Source: Dehalococcoidia bacterium (lineage in GTDB: Bacteria; Chloroflexota; Dehalococcoidia; GIF9; AB-539-J10). From it: 6,248 bases of DNA. The stretch is from positions 1 to 6,248 of the forward strand of contig DAOUTC010000071.1 in the NCBI GenBank assembly GCA_030626915.1, read 5' to 3'. Positions 1 to 6,248 of the stretch are shown one piece after another (the stretch's first letter is position 1; every line of letters begins with the position of its first letter). The notes beneath the pieces were generated by a model. The model was given only the letters and a program-made list of their open reading frames with translations, searched no databases and was not told where the DNA came from. The position numbers and the translations under genes are program-made.

Positions 1-963
1 ATTGCTCGCAACCATACTGCCACCCACCTTCTTCAGGCTGCTTTAAGGGAAATCTTGGGCAGCTATGTAAATCAGAGAGGTTCGTTAGTGGAGCCGGATA
101 GGCTTAGGTTTGATTTCTCCTGGCGAGCAGCCATAACCGAGGAGCAACTTGCAGAGATTCAAAGACGGATTAATGAAAAAATACGTCGAAACTTGCCTGT
201 GAAAACAAAAATCGTTCCCTATAAACAAGCTATTGCTGAAGGTGCTATCGCTTTGTTTGAGGAGAAATATGGGGAGGAAGTTCGCGTGGTTGAAGTTGGC
301 GAGCCTCCCATAAGCAAAGAGCTTTGCGGTGGCACTCATGTCGGGTCAACAGGGGAAATTGGTTTTTTCCTTATGACAGGTGAAAGCAGTATTGGCACTG
401 GTCTGCGTCGCATTGAAGCCATGACCGGGAGAGCTGCTGAACTACTGTTGGAAAAGCGTCTTGCTGCTTTACAGGGCGTGGCTAAGGAAGTAGGCAGTTC
501 ACTTGAAGAGGTTGACAGTAAAGTAAAAGCACTTGTTAATGAACTAGAAAAAGAGCGTAAACGTTCCGTTTCATTAGAAAGGGAGCTATCACGTAAAATA
601 GTGGCATCCTTGCTTGGGCAAACAGAGCAGGTCAAGGATGTAACAGTTTTAGCGGCCAAAGTGCCACCCCTGACTATGCCTATTCTCAGGGAAATAGGCG
701 ATATATTGCGGGACAAACTGGGAAGTGCTGTGGTGGTTTTAGCCACGATTTGCAGTGGCAAGCCTAATTTTCTGACTATGGTTACTCCTGACTTAGTGGC
801 TAAAGGAGTCCATGCTGGTGATATTGTTAAGCAGGTGGTTAAGGTGACTGGTGGTGGGGGAGGAGGTAAAGCAACTATGGCTCAAGCAGGCGGCAGAGAC
901 GCAGCTAAGCTTGATGAAGCTCTGAACCTGGTTAGAAGCATCGTTGCTAGCCGAATCTCCTGA
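1..963 (+). CDS. alaS: alanyl-tRNA synthetase, C-terminal part (5' end outside window)
   Basis: This enzyme charges tRNA-Ala with alanine in the cytoplasm and hydrolyses mischarged Ser- or Gly-tRNA-Ala. The frame is open from base 1, so the gene starts upstream; the TTG at 55 is internal. The 320 visible residues hold the editing domain and C-Ala domain; the catalytic and most of the tRNA-recognition domains lie upstream. Visible residues 5-9 (HTATH) and 109-113 (CGGTH) supply the zinc-binding HxxxH and CxxxH of the editing site. The GSLVxPDRLRFDF and GTGLRRIEA stretches are also typical. A charged segment at about 146-199 is the expected coiled coil. The glycine-rich run encoded at 850-867, followed by KATMAQAGG, is the DHHA1/C-Ala signature. 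The distance from HxxxH to the stop (about 315 aa) matches full-length bacterial AlaRS, so the 3' end looks intact. The stop is TGA. Identification is secure. Confidence 0.97.
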   Translation: MARNHTATHLLQAALREILGSYVNQRGSLVEPDRLRFDFSWRAAITEEQLAEIQRRINEKIRRNLPVKTKIVPYKQAIAEGAIALFEEKYGEEVRVVEVGEPPISKELCGGTHVGSTGEIGFFLMTGESSIGTGLRRIEAMTGRAAELLLEKRLAALQGVAKEVGSSLEEVDSKVKALVNELEKERKRSVSLERELSRKIVASLLGQTEQVKDVTVLAAKVPPLTMPILREIGDILRDKLGSAVVVLATICSGKPNFLTMVTPDLVAKGVHAGDIVKQVVKVTGGGGGGKATMAQAGGRDAAKLDEALNLVRSIVASRIS

Positions 964-975
964 GATTGTCTATTT

Positions 976-1057
976 TGTCACCCTGAGCGGTAGTGAAGGG
1001 TCTATGAGATTCTTCGCGGAGTTTACACTGAGCGAAGATGAAGTGCTCAGAATGACA
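976..1057. repeat. 82-bp MITE-like dispersed repeat with terminal inverted repeats
   Basis: The element fills most of the gap between alaS and ruvX. Its ends, TGTCACCCTGAGC (976-988) and GCTCAGAATGACA (1045-1057), are inverted repeats matching at 11 of 13 positions. Inside is a second small hairpin, CTGAGC (1028-1033) with GCTCAG (1045-1050). No transposase is encoded, so any mobility would have to be supplied in trans. From memory, sequences of this type (CCCTGAGC...GAAGGGTCT...GAGATTCTTCGC...) occur in many copies in Dehalococcoidia-like and other environmental genomes; copy number here is unknown. The hairpin has no following T-run, so I do not call a terminator. The ruvX start at 1074 lies just beyond the element. 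Confidence 0.75.
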
Positions 1058-1062
1058 CATGG

Positions 1063-1070
1063 TGAAGGTT
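1063..1070 (+). promoter_or_regulatory. ribosome binding site deciding the ruvX start
   Basis: A GAAGG core within GGTGAAGGTT sits about five bases before the ATG at 1074. It favours that codon over the upstream in-frame ATG at 1059, which abuts the repeat and has no comparable site. The protein starting at 1074 (MRSLGLDVG) also matches the usual RuvX N-terminus. Confidence 0.6.
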
Positions 1071-1073
1071 AAT

Positions 1074-1541
1074 ATGCGCAGCCTGGGATTAGATGTGGGA
1101 AATAAAAGGACAGGGATAGCCATAAGTGACCCTGAAGGGCTTCTGGCTGTTCCTTTAACTGTGATTGCCAAAAGCGAAGACGCAGCTATAGATGATATTA
1201 TCCAGCTTGTTGAGCAGCATGGGATAGAGTGTATTGTGGTTGGTTTGCCTCGCTCCTTAGATGGTAGCCTTGGTCCACAGGCTGATAAAGTAAAAGCTTT
1301 TGTTGAAAAGCTGTTAGCTACGAGCAGGCGAAGCAATCTCGACGTGGACATACAGCTATGGGATGAGCGGTTCTCCACTGTAGCTGCTGAACGGTTGATG
1401 GCTGAAGCTGGCACCAAGAGAAACAAAAGGAATCAACACAGAGATGCCATAGCAGCTACCTTTATTCTTCAAGGATTTCTGGACAGGTATCATCCTGAGC
1501 CTCCCCCCTGTCATTCTGAGCGAAACGAAGAAACTGGTTAA
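1074..1541 (+). CDS. ruvX: RuvX/YqgF family putative pre-16S rRNA nuclease / Holliday junction resolvase
   Basis: This is a small cytoplasmic RNase H-fold nuclease. The family is described as a putative Holliday junction resolvase and, in E. coli, as acting in 16S rRNA 5'-end maturation. I start it at 1074, giving 155 aa; an in-frame ATG at 1059 would add five residues. Visible motifs are LGLDVGNKRTGIAISD at 4-19 with catalytic D7, VVGLPRSLDGSLG at 55-67, DERFST at 97-102 with E98, and HRDAIAA at 122-128 with D124, so the acidic active site is complete. The family core ends near ILQGFLDRY (131-139). The last 16 or so residues (including CHSERNEETG) are encoded by a dispersed-repeat sequence and look like an acquired tail. 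The stop TAA overlaps the aroE ATG by one base, suggesting translational coupling. Identification is firm; which activity dominates is not known from sequence. Confidence 0.93.
   Translation: MRSLGLDVGNKRTGIAISDPEGLLAVPLTVIAKSEDAAIDDIIQLVEQHGIECIVVGLPRSLDGSLGPQADKVKAFVEKLLATSRRSNLDVDIQLWDERFSTVAAERLMAEAGTKRNKRNQHRDAIAATFILQGFLDRYHPEPPPCHSERNEETG
1489..1531. repeat. partial copy of the dispersed repeat, inside the ruvX 3' end
   Basis: TGTCATTCTGAGC at 1509-1521 is an exact reverse complement of the right end of the 976-1057 element and continues CGAAACGAAGAA in the style of its left arm. A second related piece, ATCATCCTGAGC at 1489-1500, lies directly before it. No opposite end is visible before the aroE start at 1541, so this is a fragment or a solo end. 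It is read in frame as the C-terminal tail of RuvX. Confidence 0.65.
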
Positions 1542-2413
1542 TGGCAAAATTTATTGGTCTCATTGGTTATCCTTTAAAACATTCTATTTCCCCTTATTTT
1601 CAGCAGGCGGCTCTGGATTATCACCAGCTTGATATCAGGTATGAGCTCTGGGAAACAAAGCCTGGGAGGCTTGAGTCTACGATAGCGAGGCTGAGGGAGC
1701 CTCAAAACCTGGGGGCTAATGTAACTGTCCCCTATAAAGAAACGGTTTTGCCTTTACTGGACGAAGTTGATGAGATGGCAAGTTTGATTGGCGCGGTCAA
1801 TACCATAGTTAAGAGAGATGATAGGCTTTTAGGCTTCAATACCGATGCTCATGGTTTTCTTCAGGGCTTACGCCAGGAGGGGCATTTTGAACCTGAAGGT
1901 AAGCGAGTGATGATTCTTGGTGCTGGTGGGGCTGCCAGGGCAGTATGCTTTGCTTTAGTGCGGGAGAAAGTAAGCTCGCTTATTATTAGCAATCGCACGC
2001 TAATCCGAGCTGAGATATTGGCTGACAGCTTAAGAAGCCATGTGGCCGAGGTTGGGCTGGAAACCGAGGTCATTACTATGGCATGGCAAGCCCTAAATTC
2101 TACTGAAGCTTTTGCTCACTGTCAGTTAATAGTTAATTGCACCACCATGGGAATGAAGCATAGCCCTCAGGAAGGAAAATCGCCTTTGAGTTTTAATGTG
2201 ATTCCGCAGGATGTCCTGGTTTATGACCTGGTATATAATCCTCATCCCACACCCTTACTGCGGTTAGCTGAAAAGGCGGGAGCAAATATACTTGGCGGCC
2301 TGGCTATGCTAGTATATCAGGGAGCAGCCTCTTTCGAGTTATGGACGAGCAAAAAAGCTCCAGTTGACACAATGTTTAATAGGGCTAGAGAAGCAGTTCA
2401 AAAATTTGCCTAA
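1541..2413 (+). CDS. aroE: shikimate dehydrogenase (NADP+)
   Basis: This enzyme reduces 3-dehydroshikimate to shikimate with NADPH, the fourth step of the shikimate pathway to chorismate and aromatic amino acids, in the cytoplasm. The 290-aa product has the usual family length. The N-terminal substrate domain shows SISP (15-18), NVTVPYKE (60-67) with catalytic K66, VNT (86-88) with N87, and NTDAHG (100-105) with catalytic D102. The Rossmann domain shows GAGGAARAV (127-135), and NRT (151-153), where the arginine is the usual NADP-preferring residue. NCTTMGM (199-205), DLVYNPHPTPLL (229-240) and GLAMLVYQGAASFELW (253-268) with Q260 complete the signature. The ATG overlaps the ruvX stop (TAATG); the only Shine-Dalgarno-like bases (GAAG, 1527-1530) belong to the repeat. 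No other aromatic-pathway gene follows; an accessory gene begins 16 bases downstream. I see no defect. Confidence 0.96.
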   Translation: MAKFIGLIGYPLKHSISPYFQQAALDYHQLDIRYELWETKPGRLESTIARLREPQNLGANVTVPYKETVLPLLDEVDEMASLIGAVNTIVKRDDRLLGFNTDAHGFLQGLRQEGHFEPEGKRVMILGAGGAARAVCFALVREKVSSLIISNRTLIRAEILADSLRSHVAEVGLETEVITMAWQALNSTEAFAHCQLIVNCTTMGMKHSPQEGKSPLSFNVIPQDVLVYDLVYNPHPTPLLRLAEKAGANILGGLAMLVYQGAASFELWTSKKAPVDTMFNRAREAVQKFA

Positions 2414-2415
2414 TT

Positions 2416-2420
2416 GGGAG
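2416..2420 (+). promoter_or_regulatory. Shine-Dalgarno site of the ATPase gene
   Basis: GGGAG lies nine bases before the ATG at 2430 and supports that start. It is the clearest ribosome binding site in the accessory part of the window. No terminator or convincing promoter is visible in the 16 bases between aroE and this gene, so read-through transcription from aroE is possible. Confidence 0.55.
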
Positions 2421-2429
2421 TTTATTTAA

Positions 2430-3413
2430 ATGATAGAAACTCTTGAAGTCAAAAACTTTAAATCGATAAAACACCTAAAGCTAAACTGCAAAAGGATCAA
2501 CATTTTCATTGGCGAACCCAATACCGGAAAGTCCAATATTTTAGAAACCTTGGGAATTTTCTCCTTCGGATGTTACGGGTTGAGGGGTGGCCCAACTCTA
2601 AATGCTTTTATCCGCTTTGAGATGATGAGCAATCTCTTCTATGACGAAGACTTGGATAACAATGTAGAAATAAAGTTTGATGACAAAATCTTAGAGATTA
2701 AATTTGAGGATGAAGCATTTAGAGGCAAATGCACTGAAAACGGGAAGCACATCTTCAGTTTCGACTACGACTATACTGGCAGGGGATCAGCTTCCTTGTC
2801 CTCCGATTATTCGTCTCCCTTTAAGTTTTACAGATTTACTATAAGAAAGGATTTCCCCAAAAAGGAAATGGGGTTCCTCTTGCCACCTTCTGGAGAAAAC
2901 CTTTTGGCAGTTCTCCTCACTCATAAGGAAATAAAATCCCTTGCTAGCCAAATTTTCAGCCCCTTTGGATTAAAGCTAGTCTTTAAGCCCCAGGAAAGTA
3001 GAGTCGAAATCTTAAAGCAGTATGAGGATATTCTTATTACCCTTCCCTATTCCTTAACCTCTGATACGCTTCAAAGGTTAGTTTTTTACCTCACAGCGAT
3101 TGATTCCAATAATGGCTCCTTCCTCGCTTTTGAAGAGCCTGAATCGCATGCTTTTCCCTACTATACCAAATACCTCGCTGAGGTGATTGCATTGGACAAG
3201 AATAACAATCAATACTTCATCTCAACTCATAATCCCTATTTCCTTCTTCCAATCTTGGAAAAATCTCCCAAGGAGGATGTGGCGGTTTTCATCACTTATT
3301 TGGAAGATTACCAGACGAAGGTCAAGCCTTTAAGCGAAAAGGAAATAGAAGAAATACTAGGGATGGGAATAGATGTCTTCTTCAACGTCGAGAGATTCCT
3401 GGAAGAGAAATGA
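2430..3413 (+). CDS. OLD/RecF-like AAA (ABC-type) ATPase, probable defence or repair component
   Basis: This 327-aa cytosolic ATPase belongs to the broad AAA_15/AAA_21 group of SMC/RecF/OLD-like ATP-binding proteins. The N-terminus (MIETLEVKNFKSIKHLKL) is the standard opening strand pair. Walker A is GEPNTGKSN (28-36) with K34 and S35. A signature-like helix, SLTSDTLQRLVFYL (208-221), precedes Walker B, FLAFEEPESH (231-240), with catalytic E235/E236. STHNPYFLL (265-273) is the H-loop/switch. Between the two halves (about 60-205) is a variable insert that I cannot assign. There is no long coiled coil, unlike SMC or Rad50, and no C-terminal Toprim domain, unlike OLD or GajA. The next gene overlaps it by four bases (ATGA) and appears to supply a Toprim-like domain, so the two probably form a complex. 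By eye the gene is richer in A/T and lysine than its upstream neighbours, which fits acquisition. The fold is certain; the biological role is inferred. Confidence 0.88.
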   Translation: MIETLEVKNFKSIKHLKLNCKRINIFIGEPNTGKSNILETLGIFSFGCYGLRGGPTLNAFIRFEMMSNLFYDEDLDNNVEIKFDDKILEIKFEDEAFRGKCTENGKHIFSFDYDYTGRGSASLSSDYSSPFKFYRFTIRKDFPKKEMGFLLPPSGENLLAVLLTHKEIKSLASQIFSPFGLKLVFKPQESRVEILKQYEDILITLPYSLTSDTLQRLVFYLTAIDSNNGSFLAFEEPESHAFPYYTKYLAEVIALDKNNNQYFISTHNPYFLLPILEKSPKEDVAVFITYLEDYQTKVKPLSEKEIEEILGMGIDVFFNVERFLEEK

Positions 3414-3868
3414 TCTATGTCGAATGCAAACCAGATCGAGCTTTGGTGAGGTCTATAACAAATATTCCGGGAGGGGAAATCGTCCATGAAGTAGGCAGAT
3501 CTAGAGTCTGCGAGAAGTTAGCAAAACAAAGAAATTGTAAAGGGCTGGCGGATGAAGACCCTTTAAGCGCACAGCCTCACTATATGAAAAAAGTGAGGCT
3601 GGAAAACGATTTATTCCAACATGAGCTTAAGGTATTTCACGATGAGTCTAATGGAAATCATCTCTTCGTTCTTTGTCCAAGGTTAGAGGAATGGATACTG
3701 AAAGCAGCCAAGGAAGCTGACCTGAATGTAGAAAAATACTCCCTCCCCAATACTCCAGGAAAGCTCCATCGAGAGATAAATCTCGACCCTAGGAAATTTG
3801 AAAGATTGTTGGAGGACTTGAAAGATTCTAAAAGGTTGAAAACTTTGGGGGAATTATTGGAGAGTTGA
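3410..3868 (+). CDS. small Toprim-like protein, partner of the upstream ATPase
   Basis: I do not recognise a named gene here. The 152-aa product starts with a Toprim-like pattern: IYVECKPDRALV (2-13) resembles the hhVEGxxDxxhh strand with E5 and D9, EIVHEVGRSRV (23-33) resembles the second strand and glycine turn, and KGLADEDP (44-51) resembles the DxD motif with D48 and D50. A second half contains LFVLCPRLEEWILKAAKEA (85-103) and a charged, helical C-terminus (about 126-151). Toprim domains bind Mg2+ and cut or join nucleic acid; in OLD-family and PARIS systems such a domain works with an ATPase. The four-base ATGA overlap with the ATPase gene indicates coupled translation, with GGAAGAG just before the start. 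No signal peptide or membrane segment is seen. The glycine normally after the first acidic residue is a cysteine here (VEC), so catalytic activity is uncertain. Family assignment is by eye only. Confidence 0.7.
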   Translation: MIYVECKPDRALVRSITNIPGGEIVHEVGRSRVCEKLAKQRNCKGLADEDPLSAQPHYMKKVRLENDLFQHELKVFHDESNGNHLFVLCPRLEEWILKAAKEADLNVEKYSLPNTPGKLHREINLDPRKFERLLEDLKDSKRLKTLGELLES

Positions 3869-3909
3869 TAAAAGCGACAAATATTTGAGTTAAGATTTGG
3901 ACATGTTCG

Positions 3910-6248
3910 ATGGCTTTTAGGATTGCAGAACCAACCTTAGGTCCGGAAATAGCTAATCTGCTGGAGAGCCTGTTAGGCTGTAAGATTGCGCGGGAGGGAA
4001 TTCTTCCCGGCAGGAAACAGTTCGATTTTTTCCTTATCCTAGATCACTCTCGCATAATTGCCGAGCTTGAAATAGGCGGATTACAGAAACTACCTATAGC
4101 CATAGTCCAGGCCGATTAATATCGCCAGCAAGTGGACGCGGATGGCATTATAGCCATCATTTATCCTGAAGAGGCAAGAAAAGAAGTTACTAAGCCTGAG
4201 GATGTTAGGGATATTGCTGTTACTCTTCACCCAGCGGTGATGATACTCTGTCCTTTCCTTAAGCAATACTACCCCCAAATTTCCCTGCCTGAGCTAGCCA
4301 AAAACCTCAAATATAGCCTTAGCAAACCTTCTCTTGCTCCCTCCGTAGACCTAGTCGTAGAAACATTACGCCAATCTGTTCAAGGAGTGGCTCTAGAGAT
4401 TAAACGAAGCGCTGGCATAGATAGCCCTGTCATTCAGGAAACTGTAGGCTCTCTAGCTCTTTTCCAAATACTTTGCCAAGAAGAGGATACAAAGAAGTTC
4501 AACGAGGAGGCAATTAAAGGCCTTGTTGCTGACCTCGCTGCTTATATCTTAATCAATCAGCTCTTATTACATCACATCCTCTCTCAGTACCTGAGTTTTA
4601 ACAAGCTGGAAAGCATTTCCTCTCCCCTGGAACTAAATAGGTATTTCAAAGAGATTCTGGATATAGATTATAGAGCCATTTTCTGTGTTGATGTGGCTTC
4701 CAATATGCCGATATCAGCTACCCCTGAGATTAACACCGCCATAAGAGCCATGGAAGCTCTGCAGCCAGAGAATCTCCAACATGACCTCTTGGGAAGAATA
4801 TTCCATGAGTTCCTACCCAAGGATACCAGGAAACAATTAGGTGCTTTCTATACTAAGCCTCAAGCTGCTGAGATACTTGCTGGTCTTTCCATCCAGAATG
4901 CTGATGATAAAGTTCTTGACCCTGCTTGTGGCAGCGGCACACTTCTTGTTGCTGCCTATCGGAAGAAGAGCAGCATCGGCAAGGTTAGGTCTCACCATAA
5001 GATTGTGGAGGAGGAATTGACTGGGGTGGATATTATGCCGTTTGCCGCCCACTTAGCAGCCTTGAACTTGACTATGCAATCTCCTCTGGAGGTGACTAAC
5101 AAAACCCGAATAGGAATAGGCAATTCACTTCACCTTGCTCCTGGAGAGGAAGTAGGAACCCTGGCTCAATGGATGCGAGCCTTTGGTGGCGATGTCAGTA
5201 GCATCGATGCAGATCAGCTTAGCACCAAGGGTGATGCTTTCAAACTTGAACCAGCCCATGTTGTCATCATGAATCCCCCTTTTACCAGGAAGGAACGCCT
5301 AACACCAGAAATGAAAGGTGTAAGGTTTTCCAGCCTCGGTGAGCAGAATTACTGGGCTTATTTCATCGCCCTAGCTACTTCTGTTTTGCGTAAGAATGGC
5401 AGAATTGCTGCTGTCCTGCCCAGAGATTTTTTCAGAGGTGAGTATAGTAGAGCTATAAGAGAGTTTCTATTCAAAAATAAAGATTATGGTATCCGTTACA
5501 TCGTGAAATCCACCAAGGAATGGGCATTTAGCGAAGGAGCTGCTTTCAGGGATTTCCTCGTTGTGCTTCAGAAGGACTATAGCGGCAAGTGTGCTGCGGT
5601 GTATCTCAAGAAAAGGCTTGATACAATTTCCTTGCGGGAGGCTATTGGCATACCTATTACTATCCAGCTATTGGAGGAAGGCAAAACCTTTGAGGACGAG
5701 GAAATCCTCGTTTTGTGGCATGAGCAAGAGGAAAACTGGCGGAATTGGCATGACCTTGGTCATCTGGTTGTCTTTAACACTGAAGCTGGGGAAAGACTTC
5801 AGGGATTCTATCACGGTGCAATCTCCAGGGCAGGTAATAAGCTTGTGCCATTAGGTCAATCGAAAGCTCCTATTATCTCAGTGCTCAGAGGCTTGGAGCC
5901 TCTATCCGAGCATCTGCTCAACCTAGTCTTTATTGTCCGACCGATACATCAAAAGAGAATAGAGCGCTCCAAGCTTATCTTGATGAATGAAGAGCCTGAC
6001 AAAATTATCGCTAAGCAAAAAGACTTTGGGACTTTATTTGAAGTTCCCAGAAGGGTAGTTAAAAAGGGACTGAAAACCGCTGCTTATTTGCCACAGCTTA
6101 ATGTCAGCAATATCAGCGATATGGCTATCCTTGCCCCTTTCGACCGCTTTGACGAGATGCAGCACCAGGTAGAGGTAGAAAGAGTTGATTTTCAAAGCTT
6201 AGCTAAAAGAGCCAGCGATAGACTAGCCCATCTGGTTATCTCCAGAAG
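3910..6248 (+). pseudogene. N6-adenine DNA methyltransferase with nuclease-like N-terminus, type IIG/type I-like, interrupted by an in-frame stop; 3' end outside window
   Basis: The frame runs from ATG 3910 past the window end (at least 779 codons). It is interrupted only by TAA at 4117-4119 (codon 70). Residues are numbered through the stop. The N-terminus carries QFDFFLIL...IIAELEIGG (37-57), a possible PD-(D/E)xK-like arrangement with D39, E52 and E54. After the stop the protein continues as YRQQVDADGIIAIIYPEEARKE. The methylase domain shows LGAFYTKPQAAEIL (310-323), motif I DPACGSG (337-343) for S-adenosylmethionine, GVDIMPFAAHLAALNL (372-387) with acidic D374, and motif IV NPPF (455-458), the N6-adenine signature. 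RIAAVLPRDFFRG follows, as expected. The remainder may hold target recognition but is unassigned. The product would methylate, and perhaps cut, DNA. The upstream gene ends 41 bases before; no clear Shine-Dalgarno is seen. The first ATG after the stop is 4240 (GTG at 4132), so a shortened methylase might still be made. Confidence 0.8.
4117..4119 (+). other. in-frame TAA interrupting the methyltransferase frame
   Basis: The codons around the site read QAD, stop, YRQQ. The sequence on both sides looks like one continuous domain, and the frame does not shift. A single C-to-T change from CAA (Gln) would explain it; that ancestral codon is a guess. TAA also ends ruvX and aroE in this window, so reassignment of TAA is unlikely. 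There is no homopolymer or tandem repeat at the site that would suggest slippage or phase variation. Confidence 0.85.

Noticed and set aside
1028..1050. Possible rho-independent terminator after alaS
   Set aside because: The CTGAGC/GCTCAG stem is short and is followed by AATGACA with no T-run; it is better explained as part of the dispersed repeat.
1059..1073. Upstream ATG at 1059 as the ruvX start
   Set aside because: It has no ribosome binding site and abuts the repeat, while the ATG at 1074 has GAAGG at good spacing and begins the conserved MRxLGLDVG sequence.
336..1426. Minus-strand ORFs at 336-761 and 947-1426
   Set aside because: They lie opposite alaS and ruvX, which have clear family motifs; their translations are low-complexity Ser/Thr-rich shadows, and the second runs through the repeat.
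3869..3909. Promoter for the methyltransferase gene in the 41-base gap
   Set aside because: I could not find a -35/-10 pair at acceptable spacing nor a hairpin terminator; nothing can be supported there.
4117..4119. Recoding, alternative genetic code or phase variation at the in-frame TAA
   Set aside because: TAA ends ruvX and aroE normally, the frame does not shift, and no simple repeat or slippery run is present at the site.
4837..5052. Minus-strand ORF opposite methylase motif I
   Set aside because: It is antisense to the conserved DPACGSG region, so it is a coding shadow.
5561..5854. 97-codon plus-strand ORF at 5561-5854
   Set aside because: It is out of frame with the continuous methyltransferase frame and its translation resembles no protein I recognise.

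Overview
The window reads like a bacterial chromosome of moderate GC. All genes lie on the + strand. It starts inside a housekeeping block and ends inside what looks like an accessory defence region. The order alaS - ruvX - aroE, together with short dispersed repeats carrying TGTCATTCTGAGC-type ends, suggests an uncultured Chloroflexota (Dehalococcoidia-like) genome. That assignment is an inference from memory of such genomes, and the phylum is not proven by the sequence.

Region 1 (1-2413) is housekeeping: the 3' third of alaS (alanyl-tRNA synthetase editing domain and C-Ala), ruvX/yqgF (RNase H-fold nuclease, putative Holliday junction resolvase) and aroE (shikimate dehydrogenase). An 82-bp element with imperfect terminal inverted repeats fills most of the alaS-ruvX gap. 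A related, incomplete repeat makes up the last codons of ruvX and runs almost to the aroE start codon, so ruvX and aroE overlap by one base (TAATG).

Region 2 (2430-3868) begins 16 bases after aroE with no visible terminator between. It holds two translationally coupled genes (ATGA overlap): a 327-aa OLD/RecF-like ATPase and a 152-aa protein with a Toprim-like N-terminus. I read these as a split version of the ATPase + Toprim arrangement known from OLD nucleases, Gabija GajA and PARIS. A defence or DNA-repair role is likely but not shown.

Region 3 (3910-6248, running off the end) is one long reading frame for an N6-adenine DNA methyltransferase with a possible nuclease-like N-terminal domain, resembling single-chain type IIG or type I-like restriction-modification enzymes. 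It is broken by one in-frame TAA at 4117-4119. The frame then stays open for more than 2.1 kb with all expected methylase motifs. This points to a recent nonsense mutation, a strain polymorphism or a sequence error. No complete start-to-stop ORF covers the methylase part, so a start-to-stop gene caller could easily miss it.

I see no tRNA, rRNA, CRISPR array, transposase or integrase. Apart from the repeat in the 110-base alaS-ruvX gap, the intergenic spaces are very short, and no stretch over 300 bases lacks a gene.
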